A DNA stretch of 64,000 nucleotides, from positions 3,547,001-3,611,000 of the forward strand of contig JADJXE010000001.1 of NCBI GenBank assembly GCA_016716005.1, read 5' to 3'. Positions 39,744-47,135 of this stretch are shown one piece after another. The translations under genes and the position numbers were made by a program. The notes beneath the pieces are model-generated. The model saw nothing but the letters and a program-made list of their open reading frames with translations, ran no database searches and had not been told where the DNA came from. Source of the DNA: Acidimicrobiales bacterium (lineage in GTDB: Bacteria; Actinomycetota; Acidimicrobiia; Acidimicrobiales; JADJXE01). The stretch's first letter is position 1, and each line of letters starts with the position of its first letter.

Positions 39744-41108
39744 ATGTCACTCTACAAGCGGCTCCAGGAGGCGCAGCCCGGCGCAGGGGCGACCGGGCCG
39801 GGCCGGCGTGACCCGATCCTGGACGAGCTCCGCCAGAAGATCCACCACCATCTCATCGAGTCCCTCGGGCCGATCCTCTACGACCGCCGCCTGTCCGAGG
39901 ACGAGCTGCGCCGCAGGGTCCACGAGCAGCTCCAGGCGGCCCTCGTCCAGGAGCGGGCGCCCCTCTCGGCCGCCGACAAGGCCCAGCTCATCCAGGACGT
40001 CTCCGACGACATCCTCGGCTACGGCCCGATCGACCGCCTCCTCAAGGAGGACGAGATCACCGAGGTGATGGTCAACGGGCCGCACGCGGTGTACACGGAG
40101 CGCCACGGGCGGCTCGAGAGGGAGGAGGCCTCCTTCATCGACGAGTCGCACCTCCGCCGCATCATCGACAAGATCGTCGGCCAGGTGGGCCGGCGCATCG
40201 ACGAGTCCACGCCGATGGTGGACGCCCGCCTCCCCGACGGCTCCCGTGTCAACGCGGTGGTGCACCCGCTGGCGATCGGCGGCCCGTTCCTCACGATCCG
40301 GAAGTTCTCCCGCGATCCGTTCCAGATCGACGACCTCATCCGGTTCGGCACCATCAACGCCCACGCGGCCCGCTTCTTGCAGGCCTGCGTGGTCGGTCGG
40401 CTCAACGTCATCGTCTCGGGCGGTACGGGCACCGGCAAGACCACGATGCTCAACGTCCTCTCGTCGTTCATCCCTGCCGACGAGCGCATCATCACGGTCG
40501 AGGACTCGAAGGAGCTCCAGCTGCACCAGGAGCACGTGCTGGCGCTCGAGGCCCGCCCGCCGAACATCGAGGGCAGGGGAGAGGTCACGATCCGCGATCT
40601 CGTGCGGAACACCCTCCGGATGCGCCCCGACCGCATCGTGGTCGGCGAGTGCCGCGCCGGTGAGGCCCTCGACATGCTCCAGGCGATGAACACGGGCCAC
40701 GACGGCTCGATCACCACCATCCACTCCAACAGCCCGCGTGACACCCTGGCCCGCATCGAGACCATGACGCTGATGGCCGGGTTCGACCTGCCGGTTCGGG
40801 CCATCCGGGAGCAGATGGCGTCGGCCCTCGACCTGATCGTGCACCTGTCGCGGCTCCGTGACGGCACCCGCCGCATCACGCACGTCACCGAGGTGCAGGG
40901 CATGGAGGGCGACGTCATCACCCTCCAGGACATCTTCCTGTTCGACTACGGCATGGGCGTCGACGAGCAGGGTCGCTTCCGGGGTCACCTCAAGGCCACC
41001 GGCGTGCGCCCCAAGTTCACCGAGAAGCTCTCCGACCTCGGCATCCGGCTGGGCCCCGAGGTGTTCCAGCCCGAGGGCTTCGCCCGCCGCTCGACGGGGA
41101 GCGGGTGA
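39744..41108 (+). CDS. tadA: Tad pilus assembly/secretion ATPase TadA/CpaF
   Basis: Hexameric secretion ATPase that powers Flp pilus assembly, 454 residues. The N-terminal domain leads to Walker A GGTGTGKTT (226-234), Asp box ITVEDSKELQL, Walker B RIVVGECRAGEALDML and His box MNTGHDGSITTIHSNSP. RVNAVVHPLAIGGPFLTIRK is the conserved stretch before the ATPase core. A GGGGAGGG purine run precedes ATG 39744. Its stop overlaps the VWA-TadB gene. Confidence 0.95.
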   Translation: MSLYKRLQEAQPGAGATGPGRRDPILDELRQKIHHHLIESLGPILYDRRLSEDELRRRVHEQLQAALVQERAPLSAADKAQLIQDVSDDILGYGPIDRLLKEDEITEVMVNGPHAVYTERHGRLEREEASFIDESHLRRIIDKIVGQVGRRIDESTPMVDARLPDGSRVNAVVHPLAIGGPFLTIRKFSRDPFQIDDLIRFGTINAHAARFLQACVVGRLNVIVSGGTGTGKTTMLNVLSSFIPADERIITVEDSKELQLHQEHVLALEARPPNIEGRGEVTIRDLVRNTLRMRPDRIVVGECRAGEALDMLQAMNTGHDGSITTIHSNSPRDTLARIETMTLMAGFDLPVRAIREQMASALDLIVHLSRLRDGTRRITHVTEVQGMEGDVITLQDIFLFDYGMGVDEQGRFRGHLKATGVRPKFTEKLSDLGIRLGPEVFQPEGFARRSTGSG

Positions 41109-43051
41109 TGGAGCGCGGCCGCGCCAGCCGCGCCCTGGTCGCGCTGGTCGCGCTGGCCGTGTGTCTGGGCGCCGTGGTGGGCGCCGCCCGCCCGGCCGGC
41201 GCGCAAGCCGACGCCCGGCTGGTCATCCGCGCCGTCGATTCGCGCGAGTACCCCACGGTCGGCATCGACGTGATGGCCATCGACGCGACGCCCGGCCCCG
41301 GCGACTTCGAGGTGTCCCAGAACGGCGTGCAGGCCTCCGATCTGTCCGCGTCGAGCCTCACCGAGCTGGGCGCCCCGGTGGGCACCGTGTTCGTGATCGA
41401 CAGCTCGGAGGGCATGAAGGAGGACGCCGCGCTCGACACGACCAAGGTCGCGGTCGAGGAGTACGTGCGCAACGCCCAGCCGAACGAGCGGTTCGCCCTC
41501 GTCGCGGTGTCGGGGGAGCCCCGCGTGGTGGTCGAGTTCACCGACGACATCGGCCTCGTCCTCGACGGGCTCGACGGGCTGGTCGCGGCCGGCACGAGCC
41601 CCATGGTCGACGGCGTGCAGGTGGGCCTGAACCTCTACGACGATCGGCCCGACCTCCAGCCGAACCTGGTCGTCGTGTCCGGCTCGGCCGACAACGGCTC
41701 GACCCTCTCGTTCGATTCTGTGCGCGGCGGCGTGCTCGAGCAGGCGGCCGCCGTGTTCGTCGTGGGGATCGCGCTGCCGGGCTTCGACGGCGGCTCCCTG
41801 TCCGGCCTGGCGTCGGCCTCGAACGGCCTGTACGTCCAGGCCGACGACCCCGACGGCGTCGGGCCCGCGCTGCGCACGTTCCAGGCGGCCATCGAGGGCC
41901 AGTACCGCCTCGTCTACACCGGCGACCCGGCGGCCGGCAGGCTCGACCTCCTCGTGTCGGCCGGTGATCTCGAGGCGTCGGCCTCGGTCAACCCCGGCAC
42001 GTACACCGAGGGCCCCGGCCTCAACCCGCAGGTGGCCGAGAAGGCGCCAGGGGCGGGTGGCTTCCTGAGCGGCACCGCCGGCAAGGTGATCGGCGCCCTG
42101 CTCGCCCTGATCGCGGTCACGATGCTCGCCTACGTGATCGGGCGGGTCGTCGTCAGCGACGACTCGAGCCTCGAGGCCGTCCTGCGGCCCTACGCCGGCG
42201 GCTTCACCGCCCCCGACGAGGAGGGCGACGGCGACGGTTCGCTGGCCCAGACCACGGTCATGAAGCGGGCCGTCGACCTGACCACCAAGTTCGCCCAGAA
42301 GCAGGGGATGCTCACCCGTGTCGAGCGGATGCTGGAGAAGGCCGACCTCCCGCTCCGCGCCGGCGAGGCGCTGTTCTTCTACGTGGCCATGGTGGTGGTG
42401 CTCACGCTCCTGGCCCTCGTCATCAGCCGCAACCTGCTGATCGGCCTCGGGGCGCTGGCGCTGTTCGCCCTCGTCCCACCCGCGATCCTCGGCTACCTGG
42501 CCAACCGCCGGCAGAAGAAGTTCGTGTCCCAGCTCCCCGACACCCTGCAGCTGCTGTCGGGCTCCTTGCGCGCCGGGTACTCCCTGATGCAGGGCATCGA
42601 GGCCGTGGCGCAGCAGGTGGAGGATCCGATGGGTCGCGAGCTGCGTCGGGTCGTCGTGGAGTCCCGGCTCGGCCGCCCCGCCGAGGACGCCATGGAGGAC
42701 GCCGCCGACCGGATGCAGAGCCCCGACTTCTCCTGGGCCGTGATGGCGATCCGCATCCAGCGCGAGGTCGGCGGCAACCTGTCGGAGCTGCTGCTCACCG
42801 TGGCCGACACGATGGTGCAGCGCGAGCGGCTGCGTCGCGACGTGAAGTCGCTCACCGCCGAGGGCAGGATCAGTGCCATCGTCCTCGGTGCCCTCCCCGT
42901 CATCCTCGGCATCGTGATGTGGGTGATCAACCCCGAGTACATCGAAGTGCTGTTCGACAACCGTCTGGGTCAGCTGATGCTCGCCGGCTCGGTGTTGCTC
43001 GCGTTCTTCGGGTTCTGGTGGATGAAGAAGACGATCGAGATCGAGGTCTGA
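41108..43051 (+). CDS. tadB: VWA domain-TadB fusion (Tad inner-membrane platform protein)
   Basis: A 647-residue fusion. A signal peptide (1-33, ending RPAGAQA) leads to a von Willebrand A-like domain (about 92-260) whose metal site reads VIDSSEGM (DxSxG, not the full DxSxS). A transmembrane segment follows (VIGALLALIAVTMLAYVIG, about 328-346), then the cytoplasmic/membrane type II secretion F domain (LPDTLQLLSGSLRAGYSLMQ, EVGGNLSELLLTVADTM) with three more membrane spans. TadB alone is usually about 320 residues, so the outside VWA module is added. ATG 41108 overlaps the tadA stop; GTG 41105 is the alternative. Confidence 0.9.
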   Translation: MERGRASRALVALVALAVCLGAVVGAARPAGAQADARLVIRAVDSREYPTVGIDVMAIDATPGPGDFEVSQNGVQASDLSASSLTELGAPVGTVFVIDSSEGMKEDAALDTTKVAVEEYVRNAQPNERFALVAVSGEPRVVVEFTDDIGLVLDGLDGLVAAGTSPMVDGVQVGLNLYDDRPDLQPNLVVVSGSADNGSTLSFDSVRGGVLEQAAAVFVVGIALPGFDGGSLSGLASASNGLYVQADDPDGVGPALRTFQAAIEGQYRLVYTGDPAAGRLDLLVSAGDLEASASVNPGTYTEGPGLNPQVAEKAPGAGGFLSGTAGKVIGALLALIAVTMLAYVIGRVVVSDDSSLEAVLRPYAGGFTAPDEEGDGDGSLAQTTVMKRAVDLTTKFAQKQGMLTRVERMLEKADLPLRAGEALFFYVAMVVVLTLLALVISRNLLIGLGALALFALVPPAILGYLANRRQKKFVSQLPDTLQLLSGSLRAGYSLMQGIEAVAQQVEDPMGRELRRVVVESRLGRPAEDAMEDAADRMQSPDFSWAVMAIRIQREVGGNLSELLLTVADTMVQRERLRRDVKSLTAEGRISAIVLGALPVILGIVMWVINPEYIEVLFDNRLGQLMLAGSVLLAFFGFWWMKKTIEIEV

Positions 43052-43052
43052 G

Positions 43053-43964
43053 ATGCTGCTCCTGGCGCTGATCGGGATCGCGGTCGCCATCGCCCTCGTC
43101 GCGTTCATGCTGCTCTCGCAGGCCGAGGAGAAGGCGGTGGTCCGCAGCTCGCTGCGGAACCTGTCGGCCAACGACGTCGAGAACATCCGCGACCAGGAGC
43201 TGCTCGACCCGATCGGTCAGCGGGCGGTGGTGCCGGTGGTCAAGGGCCTCGGCAGCTTCGGCCGGCGCTTCACGCCCACCGGCTACCTCGACAACGTGCG
43301 CCAGAAGTTCGCGTCGCTCGGCCACGTGAGCGAGGACGACATCGACCGCTACCTCGCGGTGCGCGTGCTCACCGTGGTCGCGATCCCCGTGGCCTTCGTG
43401 CTGATCGTGGCCTTCCTGCCGGTCGAGGGGATGCTGCGACTCGCGGTGCTCGGGCTCGTGGGGCTGGCCCTGCTGCTGGGGCCGGATGCGATCCTGAACC
43501 GGCGCGTCGAGGAGCGCCAGATGGCGATCCGCATCGCCCTGCCCGACCTGCTCGACCTGCTGGTGATCAGCGTCGAGGCCGGCCTCGGCTTCGAGCAGGC
43601 GCTCGACCGCACGGTGGCGGCGGTGCCGGGGCCGCTCTCCGACGAGTTCCGCCGGATGCTGGGCCAGGTGCGGGCAGGCGCCAGCCGGGCAGACGCCATG
43701 CGGGCGCTGGAGCAGCGCGTCGACGTGCCCGAGCTGCGCTCGTTCGTGCTGGCGATCCTGCAGGCCGACACCTTCGGCGTGTCGATCGGCCGGGTCCTGC
43801 GGACCCAGGCCGACGAGATGCGGATCAAGCGCCGCCAGCTGGCGCAGGAGCGGGCCATGAAGGCGCCCGTGAAGATGCTGATCCCGATGGTGTTCTGCAT
43901 CTTCCCGGCGCTGTTCGTCATCACCCTCGGCCCCGCGATGATCAACATCATGGAGAACTTCTAG
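43053..43964 (+). CDS. tadC: Tad pilus platform protein TadC
   Basis: Second inner-membrane platform protein, 303 residues, type II secretion F-like. Membrane segments at about 2-20, 105-125, 128-145 and 275-297 surround the conserved cytoplasmic part (ALPDLLDLLVISVEAGLGFE, QALDRTVAAVPGPLSDEFRR, LVLAILQ-like AILQADTFGVSIGRVL). It begins one base after the tadB stop. Last gene of the Tad run; TadV peptidase and minor pilins TadE/F are not present in the window. Confidence 0.93.
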   Translation: MLLLALIGIAVAIALVAFMLLSQAEEKAVVRSSLRNLSANDVENIRDQELLDPIGQRAVVPVVKGLGSFGRRFTPTGYLDNVRQKFASLGHVSEDDIDRYLAVRVLTVVAIPVAFVLIVAFLPVEGMLRLAVLGLVGLALLLGPDAILNRRVEERQMAIRIALPDLLDLLVISVEAGLGFEQALDRTVAAVPGPLSDEFRRMLGQVRAGASRADAMRALEQRVDVPELRSFVLAILQADTFGVSIGRVLRTQADEMRIKRRQLAQERAMKAPVKMLIPMVFCIFPALFVITLGPAMINIMENF

Positions 43965-43967
43965 GCC

Positions 43968-43973
43968 TAGGTT
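43968..43973 (+). promoter_or_regulatory. putative -10 element (TAGGTT)
   Basis: TAGGTT lies 7 nt before the GTG at 43981, just after the tadC stop; leaderless pattern. Confidence 0.45.
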
Positions 43974-43980
43974 CAGGGGC

Positions 43981-45408
43981 GTGCGCCGCCTCGTCCATCC
44001 GAGCCTCGGAGCGGTCGTCGGCCTGGCGTTCGCCCTCTGGGGCCTCGTCATCGGGTTGCAGCCCCTGGGTGACAACAGCTTCCTCACGCACCTGGCCACG
44101 GGCCGGCTGATCCTCGACGGCGGCATCCCGCGCGCCGACCCCTACTCGTTCACCGCGTCCGGGTTGACGTGGGTGGTGCAGAGCTGGCTGGCGTCGCTGG
44201 TGTACGGGCTGGTCGATCGGTGGTGGGGCGGGCACGGTCTGCAGCTGCTCACCGGTGCCCTCACGGCGGCGCTGGCCCTGCTGGTGTGGCGGCTCACCCG
44301 GCCGGCGGAGCAGCTGCTCGGCCGCATCGCTCTGGCCGGCGTGGTGCTGGCCGTGGGCACGGGCGCGTGGTCGGAGCGGCCGCTGCTGGTCGGGCTCGTC
44401 CTGCTGGCCCTCACCCTGGTGGTGCTCGGCGACGACGGCCCGCCGCCCTGGGTGCTCGTTCCGGTGTTCTGGCTGTGGGTCAACGTGCACGGTTCGTTCC
44501 CCCTCGGGCTTGTCGCCATCGTGGTGGTCGCGCTCGGCCGGTGGTTCGATGCGCGCCGGCCCGCCCGCGACCTGCTTCGGCTCGACGCGCTCCGCCAGAC
44601 CCGGGGGACCCGGGCGCTGGGCTGGGCCGTCGCGGGCACGTTGCTGGGCGCGGTCAACCCACTCGGCCCGCGGCTGCTGGTGTTCCCCGTGGAGCTCCTC
44701 GGCCGCAGCGACGTCCTGCAGTTCGTCGTCGAGTGGCAGGCGCCGACGTTCACGGGCTGGTGGCAGCGCCTCTTCCTCGTGCAGGTCGCGGCGGCGGTGC
44801 TGGTGCTGACGCGACGGCCGTCGTGGTGCCTCGGGCTGGTCCTGGCGTCGTTCCTCCCGCTGGCGCTCATCAGCTCTCGGAACGTCGCGGTGGCGAGCCT
44901 GGTGCTGGTGGCGGCGATGGCGCCGCAGGCGAAGGGCCTCGGCACCATCGGCACCGCCCGGCGATCCCTCGCGGTCACGCTCGGGGCCGTAGCGCTGGTG
45001 GCAGGTGGAGCGGTCGCGGTGGCGGCTGCCCTGTCGTCGCCCGCCTTCCGGTTCGACGGGTACCCGGTGGCCGCGCTGGCGTGGGCCGATGGCGAGGGCC
45101 TCCTGGGTCCCGACCAGCGAGTGGTCACCCCCGATCTGGTGGGCAACTACCTCGAGTACCGGCGCGGCGCCGACGCCAACGTGTTCGTGGACGACCGCTA
45201 CGACATGTACCCGCGTGAGGTCGTCGACGACCTGGTGGTGCTGCACCAGGGGGGGGAGCGGTGGCAGGAGGTGCTCGACGACTGGGACACCACGGCGGTC
45301 GTGTGGCCGGCCGACCTGCCCCTGTCCACGATCCTCGAGACGAGCCCGGCGTGGCGGATCGCCTACGCCGACGACGACTGGGTCGTGGCGGTGCCGTCAG
45401 GGCGCTGA
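43981..45408 (+). CDS. polytopic membrane protein, GT-C-like
   Basis: A 475-residue protein with about ten hydrophobic segments and a soluble C-terminal end (from about 365). NSFLTHLATGRLILDGGIPR and WLWVNVHGSFPLG recall membrane proteins with the glycosyltransferase-C topology, in which an acidic/aromatic first loop binds a polyprenyl-linked sugar. The family is not identified and catalysis is an inference. The C-terminal VVTPDLVGNYLEYRRGAD region often follows such domains. It has its own -10 element and is followed by a strong terminator facing the pilin genes. Confidence 0.75.
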   Translation: MRRLVHPSLGAVVGLAFALWGLVIGLQPLGDNSFLTHLATGRLILDGGIPRADPYSFTASGLTWVVQSWLASLVYGLVDRWWGGHGLQLLTGALTAALALLVWRLTRPAEQLLGRIALAGVVLAVGTGAWSERPLLVGLVLLALTLVVLGDDGPPPWVLVPVFWLWVNVHGSFPLGLVAIVVVALGRWFDARRPARDLLRLDALRQTRGTRALGWAVAGTLLGAVNPLGPRLLVFPVELLGRSDVLQFVVEWQAPTFTGWWQRLFLVQVAAAVLVLTRRPSWCLGLVLASFLPLALISSRNVAVASLVLVAAMAPQAKGLGTIGTARRSLAVTLGAVALVAGGAVAVAAALSSPAFRFDGYPVAALAWADGEGLLGPDQRVVTPDLVGNYLEYRRGADANVFVDDRYDMYPREVVDDLVVLHQGGERWQEVLDDWDTTAVVWPADLPLSTILETSPAWRIAYADDDWVVAVPSGR

Positions 45409-45412
45409 CGCG

Positions 45413-45450
45413 CACCGGGCGAGCCCGACGGCGGATCGGCTCGCCCGGTG
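45413..45450. terminator. bidirectional hairpin terminator
   Basis: A perfect 13-bp stem (CACCGGGCGAGCC / GGCTCGCCCGGTG) with a 12-nt loop sits between the convergent membrane-protein and pilin genes. Confidence 0.75.
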
Positions 45451-45476
45451 TGGCCGCGCTGTCGCTGAGCCGTGGC

Positions 45477-45671
45477 TCAGCTGGCGCTGCCCACGGAGCT
45501 GCCGACCCCATCGAGCGTGCTGGACGTCGCGCCTCCGAGGAGCGCCATCGCGGCGATGCACACCACGGCGATCAGGGCGGCGAGGAACGCGTACTCCACG
45601 AGGGAGGCGCCCCGCTCGGTGTCGCCGAAGCGGGCCCGGACCCACGTGCTCAGGAACGCCCATGTGATCAT
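45477..45671 (-). CDS. Flp-type pilin 3
   Basis: A 64-residue class III prepilin. A short basic leader ends at Gly21; the next residues ASLVEYAFLAALIAVVCIAA form the hydrophobic assembly helix with the conserved Glu+5 and Tyr. The mature tail is short and Ser/Gly-rich. It is the most divergent of the three tandem copies (GGATSSTLDGVGSSVGSAS tail). ATG 45671 preserves the leader shared with copy 2 (MITW, FLSTWVRARFGDTERG). Confidence 0.92.
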   Translation of the reverse strand: MITWAFLSTWVRARFGDTERGASLVEYAFLAALIAVVCIAAMALLGGATSSTLDGVGSSVGSAS

Positions 45672-45760
45672 CGAACCGCTCCCATCCTCGACGACCCGTC
45701 CCGCCGAGGGTGGTGTCGGCACGTCGGCCCCCCGTCCGCATGGGCCATTCGGCTCATTCA

Positions 45761-45802
45761 CGCGACGAGGGAGCGGGCCCGGGGGTCCGCTCCCTCGTCG
45801 CG
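45761..45802 (-). terminator. terminator after pilin 2
   Basis: A 16-bp perfect stem (CGCGACGAGGGAGCGG / CCGCTCCCTCGTCGCG), nearly identical to the hairpin after pilin 1. It lies 18 nt beyond the pilin 2 stop. Confidence 0.75.
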
Positions 45803-45819
45803 CTGTGGTGGCGCGGGGA

Positions 45820-46014
45820 TCAGCTGGCGCCACCGATGGAGCTGCCGACCGAGTCGAACTTGCTGGAGGCGTTGTTGCCCAGCAGTGCGATGGCGGCGAT
45901 GCACACCACGGCGATGAGGGCGACCAGCAGCGCGTACTCCACGAGGGAGGCGCCCCGCTCGGTGTCGCCGAAGCGGGCCCGGACCCATGTGCTCAGGAAG
46001 TCCCATGTGATCAT
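45820..46014 (-). CDS. Flp-type pilin 2
   Basis: A 64-residue class III prepilin, almost identical to pilin 1 over the assembly helix and tail (ALLVALIAVVCIAAIALLGN, NASSKFDSVGSSIGGAS). Processing by a TadV-type peptidase would cut before ASLVEY. GAGGGAG about 7 nt before ATG 46014 is a good ribosome site. The gene and its downstream hairpin repeat with a period of about 350 bp. Confidence 0.93.
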   Translation of the reverse strand: MITWDFLSTWVRARFGDTERGASLVEYALLVALIAVVCIAAIALLGNNASSKFDSVGSSIGGAS

Positions 46015-46111
46015 CGAATCGCTCCCTCGTCGATGTGCCTGCAACCCGCAGGCGTCACCGTGTGTGTCGGCACGTCGGTCGCCGGTCCGCATGGGCCGTT
46101 CGGCCCATTCA

Positions 46112-46152
46112 CGCGACGAGGGAGCGGGCCTGGGACCCGCTCCCTCGTCGCG
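46112..46152 (-). terminator. terminator after pilin 1
   Basis: A 17-bp perfect stem (CGCGACGAGGGAGCGGG and its complement) with a 7-nt loop. A second hairpin, ATGGGCC-GTTC-GGCCCAT (46091-46108), follows on the pilin 2 side. The same pair recurs at 45740-45802. Confidence 0.75.
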
Positions 46153-46169
46153 CTCTGGTGAGCCTGGGA

Positions 46170-46367
46170 TCAGCTGGCGCCGCCGATGGAGCTGCCGACC
46201 GAGTTGAACTTGCTGGAGGCGTTGTTGCCCAGCAGTGCGATGGCGGCGATGCACACCACGGCGATGAGGGCGACCAGCAGCGCGTACTCCACGAGGGAGG
46301 CGCCCCGCTCGGTGTCGCCGAAGCGGGCCCGCATCCAGGTGGCGATGAAATCGAAGGAGGTAAGCAT
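46170..46367 (-). CDS. Flp-type pilin 1
   Basis: A 65-residue class III prepilin with leader MLTSFDFIATWMRARFGDTE, cleavage at RG/ASLVEY, assembly helix to about 50 and tail NASSKFNSVGSSIGGAS. It is the promoter-proximal copy: AGGGAG lies 7 nt before ATG 46367, and a TTGACG-N17-TATGGA promoter lies about 80 nt upstream. With the Tad genes on the other strand it would form the Flp fibre. Confidence 0.93.
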   Translation of the reverse strand: MLTSFDFIATWMRARFGDTERGASLVEYALLVALIAVVCIAAIALLGNNASSKFNSVGSSIGGAS

Positions 46368-46449
46368 CGGGGATCTCCCTGTCTCTGACTCTTGCGTGGA
46401 CCCCCGTCGGGGGCTTGCACGATCAGTATCGGAGGGCAGGGATGGCGAC

Positions 46450-46478
46450 TCCATAGGACGTTCGGACCATTTCGTCAA
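46450..46478 (-). promoter_or_regulatory. sigma70-type promoter of the pilin genes
   Basis: On the minus strand TTGACG (46473-46478) and TATGGA (46450-46455) are separated by 17 bp. This is one of only two full -35/-10 promoters I can see here. The leader of about 75 nt contains a CCCCC-GAC-GGGGG hairpin before the ribosome site. Confidence 0.55.
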
Positions 46479-46487
46479 CCCGGGTGC

Positions 46488-47135
46488 TCAATCGAGGTGC
46501 ACGATCCCCATCCGCACCGCCCGGAGCACGGCCTGGGTCCGGTCGCGGGCGTCGAGCTTCTCGTAGATGGAGGCGAGGTGGTTCTTCACGGTCTTCTGCG
46601 AGATGTAGAGCTTGCTGGCCACCTCCGGGGGCGAGCACCCGTCGGCGATGAGCTGCAGCACCTCTTCCTCGCGCTTGGTGACCACCCGTTCCTCGTCGGG
46701 CACGGCGGGCGGGTCGAGGCGGCGGACCTCGTCGAGCATCGAAGCGGCCAGCTCGGGTGACAGCGCGGTCTCGCCGGCGGCGGCGCTGCGGATCGTCGAC
46801 GCGATGTCCTCGACCGAGCAGTCCTTCACGAGGTAGCCGACGGCACCGGCGCGGATGGCCTGCGCCAGCAGCTCCTGGTCGGCGTGCATCGTCAGCATCA
46901 CGACCTTCACGCCGGGATGGCGGGCGTGGACGTCTCGTGTGGCCTCGATGCCGTTCAGCTCCGGCATGCTGATGTCCATCAGCACCACGTCGGGCCCGAG
47001 CTCGTCGACCAGGTGCAGCGCCTCTTCGCCGTCGCCCGCCTCGCCGACCACCTCGAAGCCCTCGTCCTCCATCGAGCGCCGCAGGGCCTCCCGGAGCATG
47101 CGGTGGTCGTCGGCCAGCAGCAGTCTGATCGTCAA
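46488..47135 (-). CDS. NarL/LuxR-family response regulator
   Basis: A 215-residue regulator: receiver domain (LLLADDHRMLREALRRSM, phosphoacceptor Asp54 in VLMDISMPELNG, VVMLTMHAD, Lys in YLVKDCS) and C-terminal LuxR helix-turn-helix (VTKREEEVLQLIADGCSPPE, YISQKTVKNHLASIYEKL). The start is TTG 47135, whose TTGA overlaps the kinase stop; the longer frame from 47168 begins inside the kinase gene. It ends 10 bp before the pilin promoter, so control of the pilins is plausible but unproven. Confidence 0.93.
   Translation of the reverse strand: MTIRLLLADDHRMLREALRRSMEDEGFEVVGEAGDGEEALHLVDELGPDVVLMDISMPELNGIEATRDVHARHPGVKVVMLTMHADQELLAQAIRAGAVGYLVKDCSVEDIASTIRSAAAGETALSPELAASMLDEVRRLDPPAVPDEERVVTKREEEVLQLIADGCSPPEVASKLYISQKTVKNHLASIYEKLDARDRTQAVLRAVRMGIVHLD

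Noticed and set aside
45397..46566. Plus-strand open frames across the pilin genes
   Set aside because: They are antisense to three clear Flp pilins and repeat only because the pilins repeat.
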